A stretch of 64,000 bases of DNA from Polychytrium aggregatum (Eukaryota > Chytridiomycota > Chytridiomycetes > Polychytriales): NCBI RefSeq assembly GCF_025602895.1, contig NW_026516204.1:806001-870000 (forward strand). Direction: 5' to 3'. A program made the translations under genes and the position numbers. The notes below the pieces were generated by a model. The model did not search any database and was not told the DNA's origin. It saw only the letters and a list, made by a program, of their open reading frames with translations. Shown piece by piece: positions 20,197 through 32,631 of the stretch. Within the stretch, counting starts at the first letter, position 1. Each line of letters opens with the position of its first letter.

Positions 20197-23100
20197 CTAG
20201 CTGTCCGAGTCGCTGTCGATGTATTCGGTGCTCAGTCCCGCACTGGACGATGCCTTCTCCGTCTTTACCGGTGTCGACGACGGCTTGCTCTTGCTTTTGC
20301 TCTTGGGCTTGCTGCCCACATCCGTTTCCTTCTTGATGTTGTATTCGGCCATGGCCTTCTGGTATCTCTCCTTCTCGATGGCAGACAGGTCCTCGTATTT
20401 CTGGCCACGATCACACAGGATCAGTCCCCTGTGTGTCTACATATGCACATGTGCATCCTCGATGCATGCAAGCTCTCGGTCGTCCCTCCGTCTTTGCTCG
20501 CTTGCCAGGCTCGGGAGACTTGCAGCCTACCTTCTTCTCCTCGGGCGTCACCTGCTTCCACATCTCGCCCAGCTTCTTGGCCGTTTCGGGGACAGACAGG
20601 CCGGGGAAGTCGATCTTGAGCTGAGCACGCTTGTCGTTTCCAAAGAGGATAAACGCCGACATGGCCTTCTTGGGGGCGTCCGCATCCTTCTTTGCACGCT
20701 TGGCCGGCTTTTCCTCGGATTTTTCGCTCGATTTTTCCTTCTTGCGTGGCTTTTCCTTCTTTGGTGGGCTATCGGAATCTGGTCTCTCCACCTTTGGCGC
20801 CTTCTCAGGCTGTTTTGTCTTGGGAGCCTTTGTTGGAGCTGTTGGAGAAGGGGGGGGGAGAGTTGTCGGACGACACCACGCGTTATACTCGATACACTGA
20901 CTGAATATCGCTGATGTTGCTGACACTGCTGTGCCTTCAGACTATCGGTGCTGTTGGCAGCATGCTGGCCAAGTCTCGGCTGTGGCATTGCTGTCGGAGT
21001 GTATATCGACACCCACCTGGTTCTTCGGCATTTTCGTCGCCCGAGCCAGCCTCGTCACCGCTCGAGCCGTAATCGGAGGCAAACTCTTCTCCAACCTCGC
21101 TTTCACTGGAGGCGACAAAGTCCTCGTCCTCTGCCAGGTTGCGAAGCAAGAACGGAATTCGGGGAGTTGACTGTCAGTGATCTGTTTCTGGGTGCAACGG
21201 GACGGTGAGAGGCTCGGCATATTGCTCGCGCACAAAAACCCACCGCTTTCATCTTCGTCATCGTTGTCGCCCTGGCCAACAGCCACTGCGACCTGGGGCT
21301 CCCGCTTTCTCTTCGCTCCCGAATCGGAGCCGGAGCCATCGTCGTCGCCATCGCTTTCGTTGTACTTGGACTGGACCTCCATCTCGCTTGTGACCGGGAT
21401 CTTCTTTTGGTGGCAGAAGTACTCCATGTTCTGGTACTCTTCTCTGTGGGTGTGGTTCCGCGGACAGAATGCAGGCAAGGTCAATATCGGTTTGAACCTA
21501 TGATTCCACTACACGAACCCACTGCACGAGCTCAGTGCATTGTCCCGCGATGGTTGATTGCGTTGTTTGCGAGTACACTGACAGTGCCTTGCGTGCATCC
21601 GCCTCATCCACACAAACGAACCTGCCGACGCTGCTGAACTGATAGTCGATGCCCGTGGTCAGATTGAACTTGACTTCGATCGTCTTGGTGGTGGCACCGC
21701 CGCCAGCGCTGACACGCGAGAAAGTCACGCGGGCAATCTCGGGGTGTGGAATCAGAACCGGAGCCTTCATCACCGCAAGGAAGTACTTGTCCAGAGGGAA
21801 GAGCCAGCACTCGTTGGCTTTGTGTGAGCACTTGACGCCTGCTCCACCCAGGGAGCTAGGATGGGTGCAGCAGCAAGACAGATGGCCAAGGACATCAGCG
21901 GCTGTGCTCAGCAAGAACAGAGTATGTAGCTCTCATAGCATCCTAAGAGATGCACTGGTGACATGTGGTTTGCAGTATCTATAGATGCCTTGGCATCCGC
22001 AGATCCCATGAGATACATGTCATCGATGCCTGGAGCGTACCTTTTGAAAGTTGGAGAGGGTCCAATGATCTTTTTGGACGTGAGACCCTTGAAGATGTCC
22101 GAAACAACCTCGTACATTGGTCCGTCATAGCTCTTCAGCAGCCGCCCCTCGTATTCGGTCTGGATAACCTCGCTGGATGGAGAGGAGAGTGTCAGTCCGT
22201 ATCAGCATCGGCATCAACATCGGCATCGGCATCAGAGAGCGGACACCATTGCCGAGCTCCCCATTACCGTTCTTTGGATCGCCAAGCTCTGCCCACCACG
22301 GCGCTGCTACCGAGTGCAACGAGCGTGTCAGTGCCATTGCAACTTACTCCTCAAGCTGGAGATCCACCTCGACTTCATCCTCACGCTCGAACTGGAACAC
22401 AAGGAAAGGGTACGAGGTCTGGCCCTGACGCAGCGGGGGATTGAGTTGCACCAAAAACAGCCAGTGCGACTCGGAGGGCTTCTGGAACAGAAAGAGGCGG
22501 AGGATTGATTTGTACTGTATCTTGTAGTCGTGCGACTTGCCGCGCAATCGCAAAAAGTCGCTGAACATGTCGACTTCGAACCGGCCACTGTGGACGAACA
22601 GCGATGGTCAGGGAGATGCGGATGAGATGAGGGGCCGGGCGTCGCAGGCGATTGTGGCGCAAGGCCAGAAAGTCAGCGCACCATCTGGCCAGCACCGGCA
22701 TACATACCGAGGGGTCGAACAGAACAGGGCCTTGAAGGTGCAAATGGCCTCGCCCTGCAACGTGCTGATGTCGGCCTTGTTTTTGATGGTCTCGTAAAAC
22801 ATGGCCGCTGCCGAGATGGCCTCTCCGTCGTCTCCAAGGACAAGCTCCTCTGACTCGGCTGTGATCTCGCCCTCCTCGTGGCCGTCCGGCAGGATGCGGG
22901 CGTTGTCGTCCTCGACGTCCTTGAGCTGGCGCCGGCCCTCGTCGTCGTCGCCGATTTGGCTCTGCGTGACCATGCCCGGGATGAAGAAGCGGATGTCGAC
23001 CAGAGTATCTTCCTTGGACTTTTTGGCCTTGGGATCACCAGAGGCGTCCTCTGCCTGGGAAAACTCGATCGAGACCTCGTTCTTGGATACCAGGGTGGTG

Positions 23101-23915
23101 TTGGCGACGCTGGTCAGGGCGATCTCGAATGCCGGGTTCTTGCCGACGACAAAGGACATGTTGGGCCCGGAAAATTCGGCGTGGCCCCAGTTCCAGCCCT
23201 TCAGGGAAATGTCCCTGGCCTCGAGGTTTGTCTGGAACCAGTTTCTGGACAACGAGGCCAGCGAGTCGTATGCCTGGCCAAACAGGGCCGGTAAGCGAGT
23301 GACGAGCATCCAGGTCAGCGAGACGGGCTCCGTTTGATGCAATGGCATGGTAGAGATTGCCGATGACGGGCTTGCGAGCCGGCCTCGAATTGGTTGGCGC
23401 TTGGTCTGCTGTTTCCTCGCTCTCTCTCCCCACCCCGTCCGTCCGGATGCAGTGCTGAAGACTCACATCTCTTGGGAATCCATCGAACTTGTGAGTCACG
23501 CCGTTGCTCAGGATCACTCGGTACTGGAACTCCTTGGCCACACGAACCCAGACCAGCTTGCGGATATCGGCGGCCGAAATGGTGACCTTCTGCGATCGAT
23601 CGGCGGCATTCCGCCAGCCCACGCCGACCTCGGCAATCTTGAACTTGCCGAGGATCTATCGTATTTCGCCGATCAGCAGCGCCAGGGTCAGCGACGTAGG
23701 ATTTGATTCCCGTTCGGGGGAGCCCCAGGGAACATGCCGGGCGATGCATGGAGGCCATCGTTAGAAAGGCTGCGAAGTAGCTGGACCGGATGCTCTGCCA
23801 ATGCTCTGGCAAATGATCCGGGCGATCACTCCGAGCGACGGATAAGCCAGCATGCACCACAATATACCTTGCCGTCATAGAATATGTTTTCGTATTCGCT
23901 GATGCTGTCGCTCAT
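20197..23915 (-). CDS. POB3: FACT subunit SSRP1/Pob3 with fused C-terminal HMG box
   Basis: Histone chaperone subunit of FACT (with Spt16), which reorganises nucleosomes during transcription and replication. Ten minus-strand exons close in phase and encode about 744 aa: 23868-23915, 23467-23655, 22708-23273, 22348-22587, 22041-22172, 21622-21855, 21244-21443, 21017-21130, 20531-20838 and 20197-20400. The N-terminal PH-like domain shows KFKIAEVGVGW and VILSNGVTHKFDGF; then LKGWNWGHAEFSG, FKALFCSTPRGRF, LNPPLRQGQTSYPFLV (middle double-PH domain), an acidic linker (FVASSESEVGEEFASDYGSS) and an HMG box (APKKAMSAFILFGNDKRAQL; VPETAKKLGEMWKQVTPEE) ending in an acidic Ser/Asp tail. Yeast Pob3 lacks the HMG box and uses separate Nhp6; here, as in animal SSRP1, the box is in the same chain. 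Identity is very secure; single-transcript continuity across the intron 20839-21016 is inferred from phase. Confidence 0.92.
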
Positions 23916-24734
23916 GGCGGGCGTCTGCTGCTGGCTGCGACGGCGGGATAGATCGGATGACAGGCCAGCGACAGACCGATGCGCCCGACACCACCGCAGC
24001 AGCAATTTGCGCAAATCGGGACGCCGGGACAGTCACGTGGGAGTGCGTGCTGCTGGCCAATGGCGGAGCGGCGCTTGCGAGGCGAGACAATGTCTGGCGG
24101 GGCTGCCTGCGCGACGATGCCCCGGATGCGGTGCGTCGAGCGATCTGCATAGGGAATATCGCCATTGCGCAGAGGGAGAGCAAAAGGAGAGCAAAAGGAG
24201 AGCAAAAGGGGAGCAAAAGGAGAGCAAAGGGCGATGGCCGCGACGATGCCGAGGCGATTGTGCGGACAGCCCGAGAGCTTGGGCAGAAATGCATCAATGC
24301 CGGGCAGACTCTCCGACCAATGCAATTCAATCCGTGCAATGCAATCCGTGCAATGTATTCATCCATAGGCGCAATCGATGTAATCGATGCAATCGATGCA
24401 GTCCACGCAGCGACTGCAAGCAAATCAACCGCAGCCGCAGCACGACGGCGGCCTGTCTCGGCCAGCGGTTTGCCTGTGGGATGGGGACGCCTCCGATGCG
24501 ATGATGCGACTGCCGCCCCCCTGGAATTCTATTTATTCCGTCGCTTCGTCCGAGCCCACCCGCCTCCACCGCCGCTGCCTCTGCTGTTGGCTCTGGCAAA
24601 GTCACGCTCTGCCCATACGGTCATCTCATCCGGCCATCTCATCCGGCCATCTCATCTGGTCCCTCATCTGGCCATCCCTGTCCAGCGGCTTGAATCCTCG
24701 GTGCTTTCGCCTGAACCGCATCTGGCCCGGATCG
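23916..24734. other. Divergent promoter region SSRP1 / ATM1
   Basis: Shared upstream region of SSRP1 (-) and the ABC transporter (+). Contains GAGAGCAAAAG units (about 24176-24232), CAATGCAATCC/GCAATCGAT repeats (24330-24400) and GGCCATCTCATCC repeats (24620-24665). The open frames here are low-complexity. Confidence 0.5.
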
Positions 24735-27218
24735 ATGGTGCTGCCGGCACGTTTGTCCCTGCTGACCCGCTGCGGGTCTCTGTTCTGCTCTCGGGGAACC
24801 CGGGCTCCCAGAGCAGCGTCCGTCGCAAGCTCTATCCCAACCCCAAGCAGCATCTGGCCCGTCCGCACCTACGCAACGACGAGGGTCCACTTGCAACCGA
24901 CCCGCCTCTTGTGTGGAGCTGCGCTGGCATCGCCGGCCAGAGCAATGCTGGGTTTGTACAGCCCCGGCAAGACCGCCGGTTCTCTGCTGCAGATGACGAC
25001 AGCCAGGCATTACACTCCCGACAGGGCGGGCGATCCAGCCCAGGCGACCAAGGCGATCAAGACGACCACGGCAGGCAAGCCCACTCCCGCCCTCGGCAAC
25101 CTGTCTCTTTCGTCACAGGGCACCCACGCCTCCCAGCACGATCTCCAGATCATCCGCGAACTCACAAAGTACCTGTGGCCCAAAAACAACATCGCCATCC
25201 GGGCCAGAGTCGTCCTGGCCCTCAGTCTGCTCCTCGCCGGCAAGCTCTTTACGATCTACGTCCCTATTAGCTTCAAGCACATCGTCGATGCCCTCAACAT
25301 CACCCCCGATCCCTCCATGACGGTGATGACCCTGGCCGGCACCATGCTCCTCGCCTACGGCACATTCCGCTTTGCCGGCTCGCTCTTTGGCGAGCTCCGC
25401 AACGCTGTCTTTGGACATGTCGCCCAGAGAGCCATCCGCTCCGCCGCCAAGGACATCTTTTACCATATCCACAACTTGGACCTCTCCTTCCATCTGTCGC
25501 GCCAGACCGGCGGGCTCACCCGCTCGATCGACCGCGGTACTAAGGGCATCAACCAGATCCTGTCGTCGATGGTTTTCCACGTCGTGCCGACCCTCTTTGA
25601 AATCTCGCTGGTCTGTGGCATCATGGCGTACAACTTTGGACCCGGATACGCCGGCGTGGCGCTGACAACCATGTTTGCCTATTCAGCCTTCACCTTCCTC
25701 ACGACCTCTTGGCGCACCAAGTTCCGCCAGCAGATGAACAAAGCCGATAACGAAGCCGCAACCAAGGCCACGGACTCGCTGCTCAACTTTGAGGCCGTCA
25801 AATACTTCAACAACGAGCGATTCGAGATGAAGCAGTATGACAGCTCCCTGAAAAAATACGAGGCTGCGGCCCTCAAGACCACAACATCGCTGGCCTTCCT
25901 GAATGCCGGCCAGAACTTTGTCTTCTCGGTTGCCCTGACGATCATCATGTGGATGTCGGCGCACGGGGTCATCCAGGGAGCACTGACCGTCGGCGACTTG
26001 GTGATGCTCAACGGCCTCCTGTTCCAGCTCTCGATGCCTCTTAACTTTTTGGGAACCGTCTACCGCGAGACCCGCCAGTCGCTGATCGATATGGACACCA
26101 TGTTCCGGCTGCACCACATCAAAACAAATGTGCCCGAGCGCGCCAACCCCAAGGAGCTCCAGATCGTGCCGGGCACCTCGACCTCGTTCATCGACTTTGA
26201 CAACGTGTCGTTCGGTTACAGCCACGATCGCCGCGTTCTGGACCAGATCAGCCTGAAGATCCCGCTTGGTGCCAGGGTTGCCTTTGTGGGCCCCAGTGGC
26301 TGCGGCAAGTCGACGATCCTGCGACTCTTGTTCCGGTTCTACGATCCCAGCCACGGCACAATCCGGATCAACGGCACTGACCTGCGTGACTACTCGCTGT
26401 CGTCGCTGCGCCAGGCAATGGGTGTTGTGCCGCAGGACACGATCCTGTTCAACAACACTCTTCGGTACAACATTGCATACGGCAAGATTGGCAGCACGGA
26501 CGAGGAAGTAATTGCCGCTGCTCAGATGGCCCAGCTCCACGACGTGGTCCAGACCTTCAAGGACGGATACGACTCTCGGGTTGGCGAGCGCGGCTTGATG
26601 GTCAGCGGAGGCGAAAAGCAGCGCGTGCAACTTGCGCGAGTGTTTTTGAAGGTAAGCACTCTGGGTCGAGTCTGCTGAGCAGCCGAAACAAAATGCAATG
26701 GCGGCCAGTGGATGCGGGAGGGAGATTGGCCGACACGGCGAGGAAGTGGATGGTGTGTTTTCAGGAGCTCAGAGCAGGCGGATGGCATTCCAAGAACGTT
26801 GCTAACCCATCCACCGACTCTGTTGTCACCACCGACTCTGTTGTCACCACCGCCTCTGTTGTCACTACTGCCTCTGTTGTCACCACCGACTCCCCAGGAT
26901 CCCCCGATTCTCATGTTTGACGAGGCCACCTCGGCCCTGGATCTGACCACCGAAAAGTCGATCATGGAGGCCGTCCACACCTTCATCGGCTCCGAGGCAG
27001 ACTCGTCCAGCAAGAAGACGGCCATTTTTATCGCCCACCGCCTCTCGACCATCATGGACTGCGATGTGATATTCGTGCTCAAGGCCGGGCGAGTCGTTGA
27101 GCAAGGCACGCACGACGAGCTTCTCCAGATTGAGGGAGGTGTCTATGCGGCCATGTGGAACGCCCAGTCGATCAGCGGCGGTAGTCTCGAGGACCCCGAG
27201 GAGGTCTTGACCCTGTAA
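24735..27218 (+). CDS. ATM1: Atm1-type mitochondrial ABC half-transporter
   Basis: Inner-membrane ABC half-transporter (ABCB7/Atm1) that exports a glutathione-linked sulfur compound needed for cytosolic Fe-S cluster assembly. Two exons, 24735-26651 and 26898-27218, join in phase to about 745 aa. The start at 24735 gives an Arg/Ser-rich, acid-free leader (MVLPARLSLLTRCGSLFCSR), a good mitochondrial presequence; earlier in-frame Met codons exist. Family landmarks: ELTKYLWPKNN before the first helix, SFKHIVDALN, LNFEAVKYFNNE in the coupling region, Walker A GPSGCGKST, Q-loop, signature VSGGEKQRV, and after the intron Walker B ILMFDEATSALD and the H-loop FIAHRLSTI. The intron falls between the signature helix and Walker B and carries an 18-bp repeat. 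Length and motifs fit an active half-transporter. Confidence 0.93.
26815..26893. repeat. 18-bp minisatellite in the ATM1 intron
   Basis: Four to five copies of a unit based on ACTCTGTTGTCACCACCG, ending directly at the 3' splice site (acceptor CCCCAG at 26897). It may contribute the polypyrimidine tract. Confidence 0.9.
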
Positions 27219-27875
27219 TGCGTTTGCTGGAAGCGACGACAGGGAAGGGAGAGCGGCTGAACGTCCGCTCTGTGTGCTCTCTGAGCCAGAACACGATTTA
27301 CTTGACTTGATATTACCATCGCCGAGAGTACCCCCGGCCCAGGATTCGAATGAGCTTGTGCAGACCGAGACGGCTTGGTCGATGGCAGCCTTCTCCCGAA
27401 TTGATCCCGCCCCAGCCCATGCCACCGAGTCCGGGCTATCGGGCAGATGTTGGCACATGTCTGGCAGCCGCGCTTCTCTCGATGATCCTTCGCTGTTGCA
27501 CGCCCCTTGTCGAGAGTCGAACCCCAAAAAATTGGTCAGGATATTCTTCTCGGGGATTTTCTTCTCAGCTGCCGAGCATCTTTCCGGCCTTCGTCAACGT
27601 CGTCCCTCGGGTCTGTGTCCTCTGGCCAACCTCTATTGCCCGCCCGGAATCCCAACCAGCCGGCTCTCTGTACAGGTCCACACCCAATCCTGCCGGTTTC
27701 GCTGCCCAGTGACCGCTGATTTTTCCGCACCATCCGTCAGCGAGCCAACTCGGTCGTGCTCTGACCAATTTGCATTTGTTCCTCGTTCTGTCGACTGCCT
27801 TCCTATCCAGCCAGCCAGCCAGCCAGTCATCCTCTACCTGCTGCCCCACACCGTCCTTGACGCCTGCCCGCGACA
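27219..27875. other. Intergenic region
   Basis: 3' end of the ABC transporter and upstream region of the TLC gene; CAGC repeats near 27812-27828. No other gene recognised. Confidence 0.5.
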
Positions 27876-29359
27876 ATGACCAGCCAGTCCCTGGGTCTTC
27901 TTTACGATCCTGTCCCCTCTGCGGCGACCATTGCTCTGCGCTCCGCGTTCGCAGCCGTTTTCTACTCGGTGCTCCATATCGTCGCCAAGACGATTGCCGC
28001 CCAGAGCATCCATCCCAAGATTTGGAATGCATTTTCGAACCGAGACAAGAGCATTTTGGCGGAAAAGTAGGTGAATTGGTCTCCCCCCCACCTTCCCAAC
28101 AATTCCTGGGGACTAGTGTGCTATGGTCCGATTGAGAGGGAGGTTCCGGATCGGACTCAGGCTCGCCGTTTGGACTGGAGGACCATCCGGTCGACAACAT
28201 TCTGCCACTTTGACGGATTCATTGCCGAGCACGTATTTTCCGACTTTCTCGACACCCCAAGCAAGCGAGCTGTTGCTTTCTGGACCGACTGTAGTGGAAT
28301 CATCTCAGATGGCTGACGGTCTGCCCCATTCCCTCTTCGACAGAGTTTGCTCGACGGTCAATTCGCTCTTCATCGGCGGTGCCGGCCTCTACTTTGTCCT
28401 GGTCAGCGATGCGTTCGCCAATGCCGACCTGTTCGCAACCTATCCACCCGAGCTTGACTGGGTGTTCCCTCAGCTGGTTGGATATACCATCTACGACACC
28501 GCAACCATGTATCTCCAGGGCGACTGGCCGATGGCCATGTGGATTCACCACTACATGGCAAGTATCGAGGGAATGTGGGGGTCTGTGGATCTCCATGTGA
28601 AGCAACTTCCCGACACTGTTGGTGCCTGATTTGGTGCATGCCTTCCGATGTGTGGGCGAGTGCAATGGTTGCCAGATATCGTCCGACAGCCGGGTTTCTA
28701 ATGCAATCGTCTCTACAACGACTACGACTACGACTACGACTACGACTACGACTACGACTACGACTACGACTACGACTACGACTACGACTACGACTACGAC
28801 TACGACTACGACTACGACTACGACTACGACTACGACTACGACTACTCTCGCCACCCCAATCGAAACAACCACAATCCGCCGAGAACAGACCCTCTATGCC
28901 ACCTTCGGTATGCCCATCTACCGACGCCTCGCGGTCCTGGTGGTCTACTTTTTCATCACGGAGCTGACGGCCTCGATCCAGAATGTCATTTGGTTCCATC
29001 AAAACGTCGATCCGTCGGCCCTACTCTCGCCCGAGACTGAGGCTGTGGAGCTGCTCAAACTCAAGGCCAAGCGATCTCGGACGTATGCCCAGCTGCTGTT
29101 TGTGCGGGTGTGCGGCTTCCTCTTCTTCCGCACCTGGGTGGTCCCGTATTTGCTCTACTTGATCCCGGTGCTCTCGGGCGGCTGGATTCCGTTTGTGCAG
29201 ACCCTGCGCAACGAGCCCTTGGGACTGTCGATTCCGGCTGTGCTCATGTTCTCCATGTTTGGGTACATCAACGCCGACTGGACCATCATGGCAGTGCGAG
29301 CATGGCAGCGCAAGACTCGGGGCACGGCCAAGGATGCCAAAGATGCCAAGGAACAATAG
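27876..29359 (+). CDS. TLC-domain multi-pass membrane protein
   Basis: About 291 aa, three exons: 27876-28066, 28344-28557 and 28889-29359. Exon 1 has a hydrophobic helix (SAFAAVFYSVLHIVAKTI). Exon 2 encodes SLFIGGAGLYFVLVSD, VGYTIYDTATMYLQGDW and WIHHYM, the conserved Asp/Tyr and His-His pattern of TRAM-LAG1-CLN8 (TLC) proteins such as the TMEM56/TLCD group. Exon 3 adds more helices (LAVLVVYFFITELTASI, RTWVVPYLLYLIPVL, AVLMFSMFGYINADW) and a Lys-rich C-terminus (KDAKDAKEQ). Exon 1 joins exon 2 in phase. The exon 2/3 junction is either a GC-AG intron (ATG|GCAAGT) or a GT donor three bases downstream (A|GTATCG) with an acceptor at 28883; both keep frame. The intron contains a long ACGACT repeat. 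Likely a lipid-handling or membrane-composition protein; not Lag1 ceramide synthase by motif. Confidence 0.78.
28717..28847. repeat. ACGACT hexanucleotide microsatellite in the TLC-gene intron
   Basis: About 22 uninterrupted 6-bp units. Read in frame it would give poly-Thr, Arg-Leu, Ser-Arg or poly-Val, all spurious because it lies within the intron between exon 2 and exon 3. Confidence 0.95.
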
Positions 29360-30469
29360 CGATCGATCTATGGAATGCGGGGGAAAGCGATGAGCGGGAC
29401 GCATAAAGATGCTGTGGGAAATCACATATCTGCAATATCATTAGAAAGCTGTGATGACAGCAGAGCAACAAGGGGGGCTATGGTCCGCCGTCATTCCGCT
29501 GCTGGTTGCGCATCCTGAACGAGCAGCCGCATGTCTATGCCACTGTGAGGTGCGGTGCATTGTGTCCATTGAATTGCATATTGTATATTGCATGTTCAAA
29601 AGTCCTGTGTCGCCCCATGTTCCAACTGCTCCCCTCCCCCACTCCTCTCACAAACACAAACGCCCAGGCATCCCAAGCAAAAGCGTCCCTCTGCCGAGTA
29701 CCAAGTGGCAACTTGCATCCTGCCCGGCCAAAGCGGCGCGCGGCGACAGGTGGCATGAGGGTGCGGACCAGAGGTCACAGGGACCAAGATGATGAGCGGG
29801 CCAGAGCAAGCCCGTATATGTGCAGGGTGAGAACGTTAATGTGGTGAAGGAGAACTGCTGTCCCTGGACACGGCCGATCGAGGAAACGGGAGATATCTCC
29901 ACGCAAACCGCCGTCATGCAATCGACACAACACTCTTGGCTACATCAAGCGACGTGCGTACATACCCTTGGCTGGGCTGGCAGCGTGACCTTGGACCTCC
30001 CCCTATGCAAAGCTTAGCTCGGTCGAGCGATGGCTTGGGTGCTGGCAGCGGGGGGGGGAAGCCTGGTCGGTCATCAAGGGAGGGCCAGAGGGAATCTTTT
30101 GCCGGCGCCATCTGTCGAGAGAACTGCCCTCCAGGAGGACAGGGGGTTAGCAGTACTGCAGCTTCCCTTCGCAAGAGTTACCTTGATCAGGTGCTGAGGG
30201 TATAGTCTCAGCCCAAAGGAAATGAGGCAGCCAGAGAGAAACGCAACGGCGGGGTGTCGCTCTCTGCACCAAGGCAGATGGATTTATTCCATTGAGGAAC
30301 CCGTTGTTGCTGTTTCGCATCGGTTGTCATCCTTTGAGCACCCCTAGTGCAAGTACGTTCGACATGGGCATGCATGCCAGCGGGCGTGCAGACAATCAAA
30401 CCAAACGGCATTTCACGCAGTATACCAGCATAAGCGTGGGCACCGATCACAGAAGTGCCCTAATTCTGC
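29360..30469. other. Convergent intergenic region
   Basis: Spacer between the TLC gene (+) and THI4 (-). I see no gene, RNA or element; short frames have no recognisable content. Confidence 0.5.
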
Positions 30470-31900
<1,431 letters not shown>

Positions 31901-32280
31901 GGCGAGTGGTGGGAAGAGAGAGGGGATCTCAGAGAGGCGATTGGATCGGCAGAGGAGCGAGAGAGAAAACGCAAATGCGCGGAGGGATGCGGTGCGAAGA
32001 ACGGCGGCCAAGGCCATGGTTAAATAGCAAGATACGGCCGGGACGATAGGACAGGGGGAACGCGGAACGCGTGTTTGGATTGCTGCGCTCGCGGGAACGG
32101 CTGCCTGCGGACGGGTGGCGCCACTGAGAGTGTGGTGCGCAGCGCGGCGTGGCTGCGCATGCGCCCGCGCCACAGACGCGATCTGTGCGGGCGGGCTTTG
32201 TTTGGACCCGTGTTGGAGGGGCATGTGACGGATGACCAATGCGCGCGTCGGCATTTTCTGTCCGTGTGGCTTGCGTGGCT

Positions 32281-32343
32281 TGGGCCGCCCTCGAGCCGCC
32301 CTCGAGCCGCCCTCGAGCCGCCCTCGAGCCGCCCTCGAGCCAG
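32281..32343. repeat. GCCCTCGAGCC 11-bp minisatellite
   Basis: Five to six copies in the THI4/SRA1-like intergenic region, each containing a CTCGAG palindrome. Confidence 0.9.
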
Positions 32344-32435
32344 GCGCCTGTCTATTTCCGTCCGCCCCGCGCGTCTGTGTCACGCTGGCTCACGTGTTCC
32401 TCCTCCCACCGCGAGCGATCCCCGTTTTCGTTGTC

Positions 32436-32476
<41 letters not shown>

Positions 32477-32478
32477 TC
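32436..32478. repeat. GCCATCGTC 9-bp repeat
   Basis: Four to five units upstream of the SRA1-like gene. Confidence 0.85.
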
Positions 32479-32631
32479 CTGTTCGGATCCGTTCCGTTGC
32501 CGTCCACCGCAGCCGCCGCACTCGCCGTCCAGCCGGCCCCGTCGACTGCTCCAGCCGCATCGGCTCCGATCCTCGGCCGTCCCTCCTGATTTCCGCAGCC
32601 ACGAGCGAATATCCTCCAGCACAGTCCAGCG

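Larger units (their letters stand above)
32018..32631. promoter_or_regulatory. Bidirectional promoter region THI4 / SRA1-like
   Basis: About 0.6 kb between divergent starts. On the THI4 side a TATTTAA element lies just upstream of ATG 32017 (minus strand, about 32019-32025). Two minisatellites occupy the middle: GCCCTCGAGCC (32281-32343) and GCCATCGTC (32436-32478). No gene inside. Confidence 0.45.

Noticed and set aside
20197-20838. Separate Nhp6-like HMG gene
   Set aside because: No suitable start codon directly before the HMG box, and the preceding acidic exon of SSRP1 joins it in phase at 20838/21017, as in animal SSRP1.
28619-29359. Open frame with more than 40 consecutive threonines
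   Set aside because: The poly-Thr comes from the ACGACT microsatellite, which lies in an intron. Only 28889-29359 is an exon.
31901-32060. TPP riboswitch upstream of THI4
   Set aside because: Only a CTGAGA-like hexamer could be seen. The remaining conserved thi-box elements are not recognisable.
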